From assembly GCA_021767845.1 (NCBI GenBank), contig JAASSQ010000019.1, positions 1-19,320 of the forward strand: DNA of 19,320 bases. Direction: 5' to 3'. This DNA is from Roseovarius sp. Its GTDB lineage: Bacteria > Pseudomonadota > Alphaproteobacteria > Rhodobacterales > Rhodobacteraceae. Position 1 is the first letter of the stretch, and the number at the start of each line of letters is the position of its first letter. Shown here piece after piece: positions 1-7,497 of this stretch. The translations under genes and the position numbers were made by a program. The notes beneath the pieces are model-generated. The model saw only the letters and a list, made by a program, of their open reading frames with translations. It did no database searches and was not told the DNA's origin.

Positions 1-240
1 CATTCCATCGTGCCGACCGATATCCTGCGGCGACTGACCTCGGAGAATGCCGATACGCTGACCCGGCGCGAGCATGAGATCCTGGCGCTGCTGGTGGACG
101 GGCTGACCAATTTCCAGATCTCGGCCCGGCTGGGGCTGAGCGAGAACACCGTCAAGTATTACCTCAAGGCGATCTATCAGAAGCTTGAGGTGAATTCCCG
201 TGGTGCGGCGATCGCCAAATACGTGGCCGGCACCTATTGA
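1..240 (+). CDS. LuxR-family transcriptional regulator, C-terminal HTH part (5' end outside window)
   Basis: The reading frame is open from the first base and ends at TGA 238-240, giving 79 visible residues. A GTG at 10-12 is in frame, but the frame is open upstream of it, so this is probably the tail of a longer protein. The residues form a GerE/LuxR-type DNA-binding domain. It begins LTRREHEILALLVDG, followed by the recognition-helix signature ISARLGLSENTVKYYL and a closing helix IYQKLEVNSR. That domain normally sits at the C-terminus of NarL-type response regulators, MalT-like ATPases and autoinducer receptors, so the sensory half and the signal cannot be told here. It precedes the Mrp operon by 273 bases on the same strand, and no functional link to it is shown. 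Confidence 0.85.
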   Translation, partial: HSIVPTDILRRLTSENADTLTRREHEILALLVDGLTNFQISARLGLSENTVKYYLKAIYQKLEVNSRGAAIAKYVAGTY

Positions 241-350
241 CGCAGGTGTTAACGGGCGCGGCTGTGGCTTGCCGACGGGGTTGACGGGCGGCTTGCGTGT
301 GCGGGCGGCAAAATTCCGATAGATTTAGACGGGTAAATGTCGGTTATGGG

Positions 351-381
351 TTGACACCGGGCCGTTCAGGCAAATTTTAAG
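351..381 (+). promoter_or_regulatory. Candidate sigma70-type promoter for the mrp operon
   Basis: A perfect -35 hexamer TTGACA lies at 351-356. An AT-rich stretch with a -10-like TTTAAG (376-381, 4 of 6 matches, spacer 19) or ATTTTA (374-379, spacer 17) follows. The surrounding DNA is GC-rich, so this AT island stands out. The arms of an inverted repeat, CGGGCCG at 358-364 and CGGCCCG at 389-395, bracket the -10 element and could bind a regulator. The predicted leader is about 125 bases before the ATG at 514. No riboswitch was recognised in the rest of the 241-513 spacer. The -10 match is weak, so this is tentative. Confidence 0.35.
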
Positions 382-513
382 GGGGAACCGGCCCGACGCA
401 TCCGAACGGTGCGCGCGAAGCCGGGCTGACAGGGGCGGGACGAGTGCAGGGCTGACGCTGGTGCGGCACATCCGCTATCGAAACGCGTGACGAACGTTTA
501 GAACGGGGCGGAG

Positions 514-3378
514 ATGAGCGACGGCGGCAGTCTATTACCCATCATTGCGGCGCTTCCCTTTCTGGGGGCGTTGATACCGGGCCTGATGATCCGGGCCGGG
601 CGAACCGCCTGTGCGAGTTTCACCGCCGTGCCGACCATCGCCGCGCTGGTGATGCTGGGCACGCTGACGCCGGCGGTGCTGCGCGGCGAGGTGATCACGG
701 CCGAGATCATGTGGCTGCCACAGCTGGGGCTTGAGGCGAGCTTTTTCCTGGACGGCCTTGGCCTTCTGTTCGCGGGCATGATCCTGGGCGTGGGCCTTCT
801 GATCACGCTTTATGCGCGGTTCTACCTGTCGGGCGAAGACCCGATGGGCCAGTTCTATACCTATCTGCTGCTGTTCCAGGGCGCGATGCTGGGTATCGTT
901 CTGTCCGACAACATCCTGCTTTTGCTGATTTTCTGGGAGCTGACGAGCCTGTCGTCCTTCCTGCTGATCGGCTACTGGAAGCACCTGCCCGAGGGCCGGC
1001 AGGGCGCGCGGATGGCGCTGGCCGTGACCGGCGCGGGCGGGCTGGCGATGATCGCCGGGATGCTGATCCTGGGCAATATCGCGGGCAGTTACAACCTGAC
1101 CGACATCCTGGCGCAGGGCGAGGCGATCCGGGCGTCGGAGTGGTATCTGCCGGCGCTGATCCTGATCCTGCTGGGGGCCTTCACCAAGTCGGCGCAGTTC
1201 CCGTTCCATTTCTGGTTGCCGCACGCGATGGCCGCGCCGACGCCGGTGTCGGCCTATCTGCATTCGGCGACGATGGTGAAGGCGGGCGTGTTCCTGATGG
1301 CGCGCATGTGGCCGGTGCTGTCGGGAACGCCGGAATGGTTCTACATCGTGGCCACGGTGGGCCTGATCACCATGGTGCTGGGCGCGGTGATCGCGCTGTT
1401 CAAGGATGATCTGAAGGCGCTGCTGGCGTTTTCCACGGTGTCGCACCTGGGCCTGCTGACCATGCTCTTGGGTTTTGGCACGGAAAAGGCCGCGATCGCG
1501 GCGGTGTTTCACATCATCAACCACCTGACCTTCAAGGCGGCCTTGTTCATGACCGCGGGCATTGTCGATCACGAGGCGCATACCCGCGACATCAAGCGCC
1601 TTGGCGGCCTGGCGAAACTGATGCCGGTGACGGCGGTGATCGCCACGATCACTGCGCTGTCGATGGCCGGGATCGCGCCCTTCAACGGCTTTATTTCCAA
1701 GGAAAAGATGCTGGAAGAGGCGGTGCATACCGTGTGGTGGGAAAACCCGTGGATCGTGCCCGCGCTGGCGACGCTGGGGGCGGTGTTCTCGGTCGCTTAT
1801 TCGTTGCGCTTCATCTTCCACGTCTTCGGCGGCCCGGTGCGCGACGACTACCCGGCCAAGCCGCATGATCCGCCCTTCGGCATGTGGGCGGCCCCTGCGC
1901 TGCTGACGGTGCTGGTGGTGGTGATCGGCGTGATGCCGTTTTTGGCTGAGCCGGTGGTCAACATGGCCGCGACGGCCGTCACCGGTCAGGAGACCAACGC
2001 CTATCTGAAGCTGTGGCACGGGCTGACGCCGGCGCTTTACCTGTCGGTGGTCGCGGTCGTGGGCGGGATCGTGTTGCTGCTGCTGCACCGGCCGCTGGAC
2101 CGCGCGTGGCTGGCTGCCCCGCGCCCCGAGGCCAAGGCGATTTTCGAGGCGCTGGTCGAAGGTGTCGCGGCGCTGTCGCGTGGGCTGGCCGAGGGGCTGC
2201 ATAACGGCGCGATCAGCCGTTACCTGGCGATCTTCGTGGCGGCTACGGTGGCGCTTGGATACCTTGCGTTCACCAGTGGCACGATGAGCCCGCCCACCCG
2301 CGAGATGCTGCCGATCCCGCCGGTGGCGGCGGCGGGGTGGCTGCTGCTGATCGGGGCCACGGGGCTGGTGGTGGTCAACCACCACAGCCGGTTCCGCGCG
2401 CTGGTCCTGATCGGGGTGATCGGGCTGATGATTTCCAGCGGCTTCGTCTACCTGTCGGCGCCCGACCTTGCGCTGACGCAGATCTCGGTCGAGACGGTCA
2501 CGATCATGCTGCTGCTGCTGGCGCTGTATTTCCTGCCCAAGACCACGCCGCGCGAAAGCAGCGCGGGGCGCAAGCTGCGCGACGGGGCGATCGCGGTGGC
2601 CGCGGGCGGCGGGGTCGCGGCGCTGGCGATGGCGTTCCTGACGCGGGATTTCTCGTCCATCTCGCAGTTCCACCTGGCCAATTCCTACGAAGGCGGGGGC
2701 GGCACCAACGTGGTCAACGTGATCCTGGTCGATTTCCGGGGTTATGACACCTATGGCGAGATCATCGTTCTGGGGATCGCCGGGCTGACCATCTTCGCGC
2801 TGATGGAGGCTCTGCTGAACGGCCCGGCGGGGCGCAAGCTGAAGGCCGCGCCGGTGCCGCCCGACCGGTCGCGCGACCGCCATCCGCTGATGATGGTGGT
2901 GGCCACGCGCGCGATGATGCCGATCGCGGTGATGGTGGGGATCTACATCTTCCTGCGCGGGCACAACCAGCCGGGCGGCGGCTTCGTGGCCGGGCTGGTG
3001 ATCTCGATCGCGCTCTTGATGCAATACATGGCCTCGGGCTTTGCCTGGACGCAGAGCCGCCAGCGGATCGAATACCATGCGATGATCGGCTGGGGCGCGG
3101 CGATCGCGGGGCTGACCGGCGTCGGCGCATGGCTGGGCGGGGCGCCCTTCCTGACCAGCATCTATGGCTACATCAAGCTGCCCTTCATCGAGAAATTCGG
3201 CATCGGCTCGGCCTTTGCCTTTGACCTCGGCGTGTTCCTGACGGTGCTGGGGGCGGTCATGCTGATGCTTTACAGCCTGTCGCGGATCGCGCGCTACGCG
3301 GGCGAGACCGTGAACGTGGAACCCATGGATTACGACCCGTCGCTGAAGGTCGAGCAGAACAAGCCGGAGGCTGAGTGA
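514..3378 (+). CDS. mrpA: Fused MrpA-MrpB subunit of Na+(K+)/H+ antiporter (PhaAB type)
   Basis: This is a 954-residue polytopic membrane protein, the largest subunit of the Mrp (Mnh/Pha) multi-subunit monovalent cation/proton antiporter. Residues about 1-520 form the NuoL/MrpA-type proton-translocating core. It holds the key Glu142 in WELTS, Lys225 in FTKSAQFPFHFWLPHA, Lys256 in HSATMVKAG and Lys341 in HLTFKAALF. Residues about 620-770 hold the MrpA-specific C-terminal membrane part, with acidic residues Glu660 (SAPDLALTQISVE) and Glu749 (VDFRGYDTYGE). Residues about 785-935 form a complete MnhB domain, with the signature IYIFLRGHNQPGGGFVAGL. The A-B fusion marks a group-2 Mrp operon, as in rhizobial Pha systems. 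ATG 514 is directly preceded by a purine-rich GGGGCGGAG, and the N-terminus begins with the expected first membrane helix. The next gene starts two bases after the stop. Family assignment is secure; the transported ion (Na+ or K+) cannot be read from sequence. Confidence 0.95.
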   Translation: MSDGGSLLPIIAALPFLGALIPGLMIRAGRTACASFTAVPTIAALVMLGTLTPAVLRGEVITAEIMWLPQLGLEASFFLDGLGLLFAGMILGVGLLITLYARFYLSGEDPMGQFYTYLLLFQGAMLGIVLSDNILLLLIFWELTSLSSFLLIGYWKHLPEGRQGARMALAVTGAGGLAMIAGMLILGNIAGSYNLTDILAQGEAIRASEWYLPALILILLGAFTKSAQFPFHFWLPHAMAAPTPVSAYLHSATMVKAGVFLMARMWPVLSGTPEWFYIVATVGLITMVLGAVIALFKDDLKALLAFSTVSHLGLLTMLLGFGTEKAAIAAVFHIINHLTFKAALFMTAGIVDHEAHTRDIKRLGGLAKLMPVTAVIATITALSMAGIAPFNGFISKEKMLEEAVHTVWWENPWIVPALATLGAVFSVAYSLRFIFHVFGGPVRDDYPAKPHDPPFGMWAAPALLTVLVVVIGVMPFLAEPVVNMAATAVTGQETNAYLKLWHGLTPALYLSVVAVVGGIVLLLLHRPLDRAWLAAPRPEAKAIFEALVEGVAALSRGLAEGLHNGAISRYLAIFVAATVALGYLAFTSGTMSPPTREMLPIPPVAAAGWLLLIGATGLVVVNHHSRFRALVLIGVIGLMISSGFVYLSAPDLALTQISVETVTIMLLLLALYFLPKTTPRESSAGRKLRDGAIAVAAGGGVAALAMAFLTRDFSSISQFHLANSYEGGGGTNVVNVILVDFRGYDTYGEIIVLGIAGLTIFALMEALLNGPAGRKLKAAPVPPDRSRDRHPLMMVVATRAMMPIAVMVGIYIFLRGHNQPGGGFVAGLVISIALLMQYMASGFAWTQSRQRIEYHAMIGWGAAIAGLTGVGAWLGGAPFLTSIYGYIKLPFIEKFGIGSAFAFDLGVFLTVLGAVMLMLYSLSRIARYAGETVNVEPMDYDPSLKVEQNKPEAE

Positions 3379-3379
3379 C

Positions 3380-3748
3380 ATGGAGATGTTGGTGGCAAGC
3401 GCGGTGGGCGTGCTGACGGCGGGCGGGGTCTATCTGATCCTGCGGCTGCGGGCCTTTCCGGTGATCCTGGGGCTGGCGCTGCTGTCCTATGCGGTGAACG
3501 TCTTCCTGTTCTCGACCGGCCGGCTGGCGATCGACGCGCCGCCGGTCCTGTCGAAATACGGGGATGCGACCTATTCCGACCCGCTGCCGCAGGCGCTGGT
3601 CCTGACGGCGATCGTGATCTCCTTCGGGATGACGGCGGTTCTGGTGATGATCGCGCTCGGGGCCTACCTGGAGGCCGATCACGATCGGATCGACATGACC
3701 GACACGGATGACGACAGCGCGGCAGCCGAGAAGGAACGCGAAGCATGA
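3380..3748 (+). CDS. mrpC: Mrp antiporter subunit C (NuoK-like)
   Basis: This 122-residue protein has three predicted membrane helices and belongs to the MnhC/MrpC family, which is homologous to NuoK of complex I. The family signature DPLPQALVLTAIVI is at residues 67-80. In the complex it sits between the A and D subunits and helps form the ion path. The tail after residue 98 is highly charged and rich in Asp and Glu (DHDRIDMTDTDDD) and should be cytoplasmic. The start ATG follows the mrpA stop by one base, and the stop overlaps the ATG of mrpD as ATGA, suggesting translational coupling. Confidence 0.93.
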   Translation: MEMLVASAVGVLTAGGVYLILRLRAFPVILGLALLSYAVNVFLFSTGRLAIDAPPVLSKYGDATYSDPLPQALVLTAIVISFGMTAVLVMIALGAYLEADHDRIDMTDTDDDSAAAEKEREA

Positions 3749-5331
3749 GCCACTGGATTGTCGCCCCGGTCGTGCTGCCGGCGCTGCTGGCGCCAGTCAT
3801 CGCCTTCGTGATGCGTCATGACATCCCGCTGGCGCGCGCGGCCTCGTTCGCCGGAACCATCGCGCTGGCCGCGATTGCCGTCGGGTTGACGGTGATGGCC
3901 GCGGGCGGGGACACCTTTGCCTATGACCTGGGCGGCTGGCCCGCGCCGTTCGGCATCGTGCTGGTGCTGGACCGGCTGTCGGCGGCGATGGTGCTGCTGA
4001 CCGCGATCCTGGCGCTGATCGTGCTGTTTCACGCGGTGGCGACCGGATGGGATGCGCGCGGGCGGCATTTCCATGCGCTGTTCCAGTTCCAGCTGATGGG
4101 CATTTGCGGCGCGTTCCTGACCGGCGATGCCTTCAACCTGTTCGTTTTCTTCGAGGTGTTGCTGATCGCCTCTTACGGGCTGATGATCCACGGGGGCGGG
4201 CGCGTCCGGCTGCAGGCGGGGCTGCAATACGTGGTGATGAACCTGGCCGGGTCCACCCTGTTCCTGTTCGCGCTCGGCACGCTTTACGCCTCGACCGGGA
4301 CGCTGAACATCGCCGATCTGGCCGAGAAGGTGCGCGACTTGCCGGTCGAGGACGCGGCGCTGATCCGCACGGCGGCGATCCTGCTGATGGTGGTCTTTGC
4401 CATCAAGGCGGCGCTGTTCCCGGTGCAGTTCTGGCTGCCCGGCACCTATTCCAACGCGCCCGCGCCGGTGGCCGCGCTGTTCGCGATCATGACCAAGGTG
4501 GGCGCCTATGCGATCATCCGGGTGCACACGCTGGTCTTCGGGCCGGACGTGGCGGTGACCGAGGGGCTGACGGGCACGTGGCTGATGCCGGCGGCGGTGG
4601 CGACGCTGGCCATCGGGGCCGTGGGCGTTCTGGGCGCACGGCGGCTGATGCCGCTGCTGTCCTTCTCGGTCGTGGGGTCGATGGGCACGATGATGCTGGC
4701 CGTGGCGGCCTTCACGCCCTATGCCACGACCTCGGCGCTGTATTACCTGCTGCATTCCACCTTCTCGGCGGCGGCGCTGTTCCTGCTGGCCGACCTGGTG
4801 GTGGCGCGGCGTCCGGCGGGCGATCTTCTGGCCGCGCGCGCGCCCACGGTGCAGAACGGGCTGTTCGCGGCGCTGTTCTTTGCCGGGGCGATCGGCATGG
4901 CCGGGATGCCGCCGTTGAGCGGCTTCCTGGGCAAGCTGATGATCCTCGATGCGCTGAGCGGGACGGTGTGGATGACCACCGCCTGGGTGGCGATCCTGCT
5001 TGGATCGCTGTTGATCATCGTGGGGTTCGCGCGGGCGGGCAGCGTGCTGTTCTGGAAATCCACGGCCCTGGCGCCGGCCGAACCGGCACCCGCGCCTGTC
5101 GTGCCGGAGGCGGAGACTGAGGCCGCGCCCAATGCCGGGCCGGAGGCCATGCGCCGCCCCGCCAACGCGATGGAGGTGGCGCCCACGCTCGCGGCGCTGG
5201 CGATGCTGGTGGTGCTGGCGGCGGCGGCCGGGCCGGTGACCGATTACCTGGAAGCGGCCGCGGGGCAGCTTTATGACAGGTCGGGTTATGTCGAGGCGGT
5301 CCTTGGCGGGGCCGGGGAGGTTCAGGAATGA
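3745..5331 (+). CDS. mrpD: Mrp antiporter subunit D (NuoM/NuoN-like)
   Basis: This 528-residue protein has about 14 membrane helices and is the second proton-translocating antiporter-like subunit of the Mrp complex. The essential acidic residue of this family is visible as Glu137 in FNLFVFFEV. The half-channel lysines are Lys221 (AIKAALFPVQFWLPG) and Lys251 (IMTKVGAY). A late motif GMPPLSGFLGKLMIL is also typical. A Pro/Ala/Glu-rich linker of about 35 residues (near residues 445-480, APAEPAPAPVVPEAE) interrupts the C-terminal part between helices; it is probably a surface loop and its length may vary between species. The gene overlaps its neighbours by four bases at both ends. Confidence 0.94.
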   Translation: MSHWIVAPVVLPALLAPVIAFVMRHDIPLARAASFAGTIALAAIAVGLTVMAAGGDTFAYDLGGWPAPFGIVLVLDRLSAAMVLLTAILALIVLFHAVATGWDARGRHFHALFQFQLMGICGAFLTGDAFNLFVFFEVLLIASYGLMIHGGGRVRLQAGLQYVVMNLAGSTLFLFALGTLYASTGTLNIADLAEKVRDLPVEDAALIRTAAILLMVVFAIKAALFPVQFWLPGTYSNAPAPVAALFAIMTKVGAYAIIRVHTLVFGPDVAVTEGLTGTWLMPAAVATLAIGAVGVLGARRLMPLLSFSVVGSMGTMMLAVAAFTPYATTSALYYLLHSTFSAAALFLLADLVVARRPAGDLLAARAPTVQNGLFAALFFAGAIGMAGMPPLSGFLGKLMILDALSGTVWMTTAWVAILLGSLLIIVGFARAGSVLFWKSTALAPAEPAPAPVVPEAETEAAPNAGPEAMRRPANAMEVAPTLAALAMLVVLAAAAGPVTDYLEAAAGQLYDRSGYVEAVLGGAGEVQE

Positions 5332-5819
5332 TCGCGCGCATCTTTCCCCATCCGTTGCTGAGCGTTGTTCTGGCCGTCGTCTGGCTGGCGCTGGTCAACA
5401 AGGTGACGCCCGGAAACGTGCTGCTTGGCGCGATCTTGGGGGTGCTGGTGCCCTTGGTAACGGCGCCCTACTGGCCGCGCCGCGCCCGGATCGGGCACCC
5501 CGTCAAGGTGGCCGAATACATCCTTATCGTGCTGTGGGATATCGTGGTGGCCAATGTGCAGGTGGCGGCGATCATCCTGTTCAAGCGCAACCGGAACATC
5601 CGCTCGCACTGGATCGCCGTGCCGCTGGAACTGACCTCGCCCGAGGCGATCACGGTGCTGGCCGGCACGATCACCATGACGCCGGGCACCGTTTCGGCCA
5701 TGCTGTCGGCCGATAGCGGCAGCATCCTGGTGCATTGCCTGGATACCGACGACCCGGAGGCGGTGCGCGACCAGATCAAGACCCGCTATGAACGGCGCCT
5801 GAAGGAGATTTTCCAATGA
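5328..5819 (+). CDS. mrpE: Mrp antiporter subunit E
   Basis: This 163-residue MnhE/MrpE-family protein has two N-terminal membrane helices (about residues 9-48) and a soluble C-terminal domain. The family signature TITMTPGT is at residues 115-121, and SGSILVHCLDT follows at 130-140. MrpE is an accessory subunit needed for full assembly and activity of the complex rather than for ion translocation itself. ATG overlaps the mrpD stop (ATGA), and the stop overlaps the start of mrpF in the same way. The length is normal for the family. Confidence 0.92.
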   Translation: MIARIFPHPLLSVVLAVVWLALVNKVTPGNVLLGAILGVLVPLVTAPYWPRRARIGHPVKVAEYILIVLWDIVVANVQVAAIILFKRNRNIRSHWIAVPLELTSPEAITVLAGTITMTPGTVSAMLSADSGSILVHCLDTDDPEAVRDQIKTRYERRLKEIFQ

Positions 5820-6085
5820 CGACCGCCGCCCTGTTCTTTGCCTTCGGCTGTTTCGGGCTGGGCCTGCTGTTCAACCTGTGGCGGATCGCCACCGGGCCGG
5901 ACGCGGCCGACCGGATCCTTGCGCTGGACACGATGGTCATCAACATCATCGCGCTGCTGATCCTGTATGGCATCTGGAAGGGCACGGCCGTTTATTACGA
6001 AGCCTCGATGCTGGTGGCGATGGTCGGCTTCGTGTCCACGGTGGCCTATTGCCGCTTCGTGCTGCGCGGCGACATCATCGAATAG
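5816..6085 (+). CDS. mrpF: Mrp antiporter subunit F
   Basis: This 89-residue MnhF/MrpF-family protein has three predicted membrane helices. The conserved segment GPDAADRILALDT (residues 28-39) after the first helix carries the family Asp (D38). It is a small structural subunit of the antiporter, close to the E and G subunits. The start ATG overlaps the mrpE stop by four bases. The TAG stop at 6083-6085 lies within the AGGAG ribosome site of mrpG, so the two are likely translated together. Confidence 0.92.
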   Translation: MTTAALFFAFGCFGLGLLFNLWRIATGPDAADRILALDTMVINIIALLILYGIWKGTAVYYEASMLVAMVGFVSTVAYCRFVLRGDIIE

Positions 6086-6096
6086 GAGCGACGACG

Positions 6097-6471
6097 ATGG
6101 ACCTTGTAAGCGACATCCTGATTTCCTTTTTCCTGGTGATCGCCGGTATCTTCGGGCTGGTGGGGTCGTTCGGGATGCTGAAGCTGACCGAGACCTTGCA
6201 GCGCCTGCACGCGCCGACCAAGGCGACGACGCTGGGGGTGGGCGGCGTGCTGATCGCCTCGATGCTGTATTTCCTGCTGGAGAAGGGCAGTTTTTCCTTC
6301 CACGAGTTGCTGATCACGCTGTTCCTGTTCCTGACCGCGCCGATCAGCGCGCATTTCGTCGCCAAGACCTTCATGCAGGCCAATACACGGCAGGACGATC
6401 TGCCGGCCACCGGGCGCGACTACGGCTGGTCGATCTACGAGGATCCGCCCTCGCGCAGCGACGAGGAGTAG
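6097..6471 (+). CDS. mrpG: Mrp antiporter subunit G
   Basis: This 124-residue MnhG/MrpG-family protein has three predicted membrane helices. The family signature begins at about residue 22 with GSFGMLKLTETLQRLHAPTK and continues into TTLGVGG. I chose ATG 6097 because AGGAG lies at 6084-6088 with an 8-base spacing. The much longer open frame upstream of it is only the out-of-frame shadow of mrpF. The tail after about residue 92 is hydrophilic and acidic. This is the last gene of the operon. Only 23 GC-rich bases separate it from the convergent gene, and no clear terminator with a T-run is visible there. Confidence 0.92.
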   Translation: MDLVSDILISFFLVIAGIFGLVGSFGMLKLTETLQRLHAPTKATTLGVGGVLIASMLYFLLEKGSFSFHELLITLFLFLTAPISAHFVAKTFMQANTRQDDLPATGRDYGWSIYEDPPSRSDEE

Positions 6472-6494
6472 GGGGCGCGCCCGTGCGGGCCCGG

Positions 6495-7325
6495 TCAGTC
6501 GCGCCCGCGCATGTGCATGAGGCGGGCAAGCTGCGCCTGTGCCGCGTCCACGTCCGAAAAGACGTAATCCACGTCCGCCACCTGCCTGACGCGGGCTTCA
6601 TCTGCAGCGCCCGATCCCGCCACGGCGATCAGGGTTTCGGGCGCGCTCAGCCGGATCGACACGCAAAGCCGGGTGAGCGCGGCCAGTCGTTCGGGGCTGC
6701 TGAGCGACAGGCCCACAATCTCGGGCCGCGCGGCGGCGATGCGATCGACCAGGTCATTGTGCCCCAGGCCGAGGTGCAGGTCGATGTCCCAGCCCTCGCG
6801 GCGGAACAGGTCGGCGGCCATGCTGACACCGATGCCGTGATCCTCGCCCGGCACATTGGCGAAGAGCGCGTGTTTTCGGCTGGCCGATCCCGGTGCGGGA
6901 TCGCGGCGGGCGGGGCGCAGGGCGCGCAGCATCGCATAGAGATATCCAGACGCGGTGGTGACCTGCGCGAAGGTGACCGCGTCCTCCTCCCACAGGGTGC
7001 CGAGGCGGCGGGCGGCGGCGGAGATGTAGCCGAAATAGACATCCCGCGCCGACAGCCCGTCGCGGCGTTCCTGCCGGATCAGGGCCAGCCCCGCATCGGG
7101 GTCGTCCGACAGAAGGTGGTCGCAGAAGGCCTTGAGGCGTTCGGGCGGAGCGACATGGGGCAGGGGCGGGTCTTGCGCAAGCGTGAGGCTGGCGGCGCGG
7201 GTGATGACGCTGCGGGCGAGATCGTGCAAGATCTCGGGGCTCAACGCGTTCTGCTTGCGTGCAAACAGATCCGAGGTTTGCACGAAAAGGTCCTGATCCA
7301 GGATGAAGTTGCCGCGATCATCCAT
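6495..7325 (-). CDS. Cobalamin (B12)-binding regulator-like protein, AerR/PpaA type
   Basis: This is a 276-residue soluble protein. A helical cap domain (about residues 60-138) contains ARDVYFGYISAAARRLGTLW and then EEDAVTF, the pattern seen in B12-binding helical bundles such as AerR/PpaA. It is followed by a Rossmann-like B12-binding domain (about 150-272). That domain has the loop GEDHGIG, where His163 is placed to ligate cobalt and Glu replaces the Asp of the usual DxHxxG. The later strands IVGLSLSS (203-210) and IAVAGSGA (233-240) also fit. AerR/PpaA proteins bind cobalamin and act with CrtJ/PpsR in light control of photopigment genes. Here no photosynthesis gene is adjacent, so the target is unknown. 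ATG 7325 has GGAGA five bases upstream; the longer upstream frame lacks any Met and is rejected. No DNA-binding helix-turn-helix is evident. Confidence 0.8.
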   Translation of the reverse strand: MDDRGNFILDQDLFVQTSDLFARKQNALSPEILHDLARSVITRAASLTLAQDPPLPHVAPPERLKAFCDHLLSDDPDAGLALIRQERRDGLSARDVYFGYISAAARRLGTLWEEDAVTFAQVTTASGYLYAMLRALRPARRDPAPGSASRKHALFANVPGEDHGIGVSMAADLFRREGWDIDLHLGLGHNDLVDRIAAARPEIVGLSLSSPERLAALTRLCVSIRLSAPETLIAVAGSGAADEARVRQVADVDYVFSDVDAAQAQLARLMHMRGRD

Positions 7326-7374
7326 CAGAGTCTCCAAAAGAGCGTGGCGCGTTGCGTCCGGTTCCCGACTAGGA

Positions 7375-7403
7375 ATTAGGCGGGATGCCCTTGAAATCCA
7401 CAA
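7375..7403 (-). promoter_or_regulatory. Candidate promoter for the AerR-like gene
   Basis: Read on the minus strand, TTGTGG (7403-7398) and CCTAAT (7380-7375) are 17 bases apart, matching 3 of 6 and 4 of 6 positions of the sigma70 consensus. This would give a leader of roughly 40-45 bases before the ATG at 7325. It lies in the 172-base spacer shared with the divergent kinase gene. I saw no equally good promoter for the plus-strand kinase. The match is weak. Confidence 0.3.
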
Positions 7404-7497
7404 AAAGCCGGTGCGACCCGGCAAGACGGCGGCCGGGCACCTGGGCAGGCGCGGTATTCCGCCTATCTCACCGGGCATGGCAGGACGGAGGCAGGTG

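Noticed and set aside
423..456. Direct repeat GGGCTGAC (423-430 and 449-456) upstream of mrpA
   Set aside because: Eight bases in high-GC DNA, with irregular spacing and no further copies, is within chance expectation.
535..3381. A 948-codon open frame antisense to the fused mrpA
   Set aside because: Its composition is rich in Arg, His, Gln and Asp with no domain sense. It mirrors a high-GC gene whose sense product is unmistakable.
6472..6494. GC-rich self-complementary sequence between mrpG and the convergent gene as a terminator
   Set aside because: The stem is only four to five base pairs with no T-run on either strand, so it is not supported as an intrinsic terminator.
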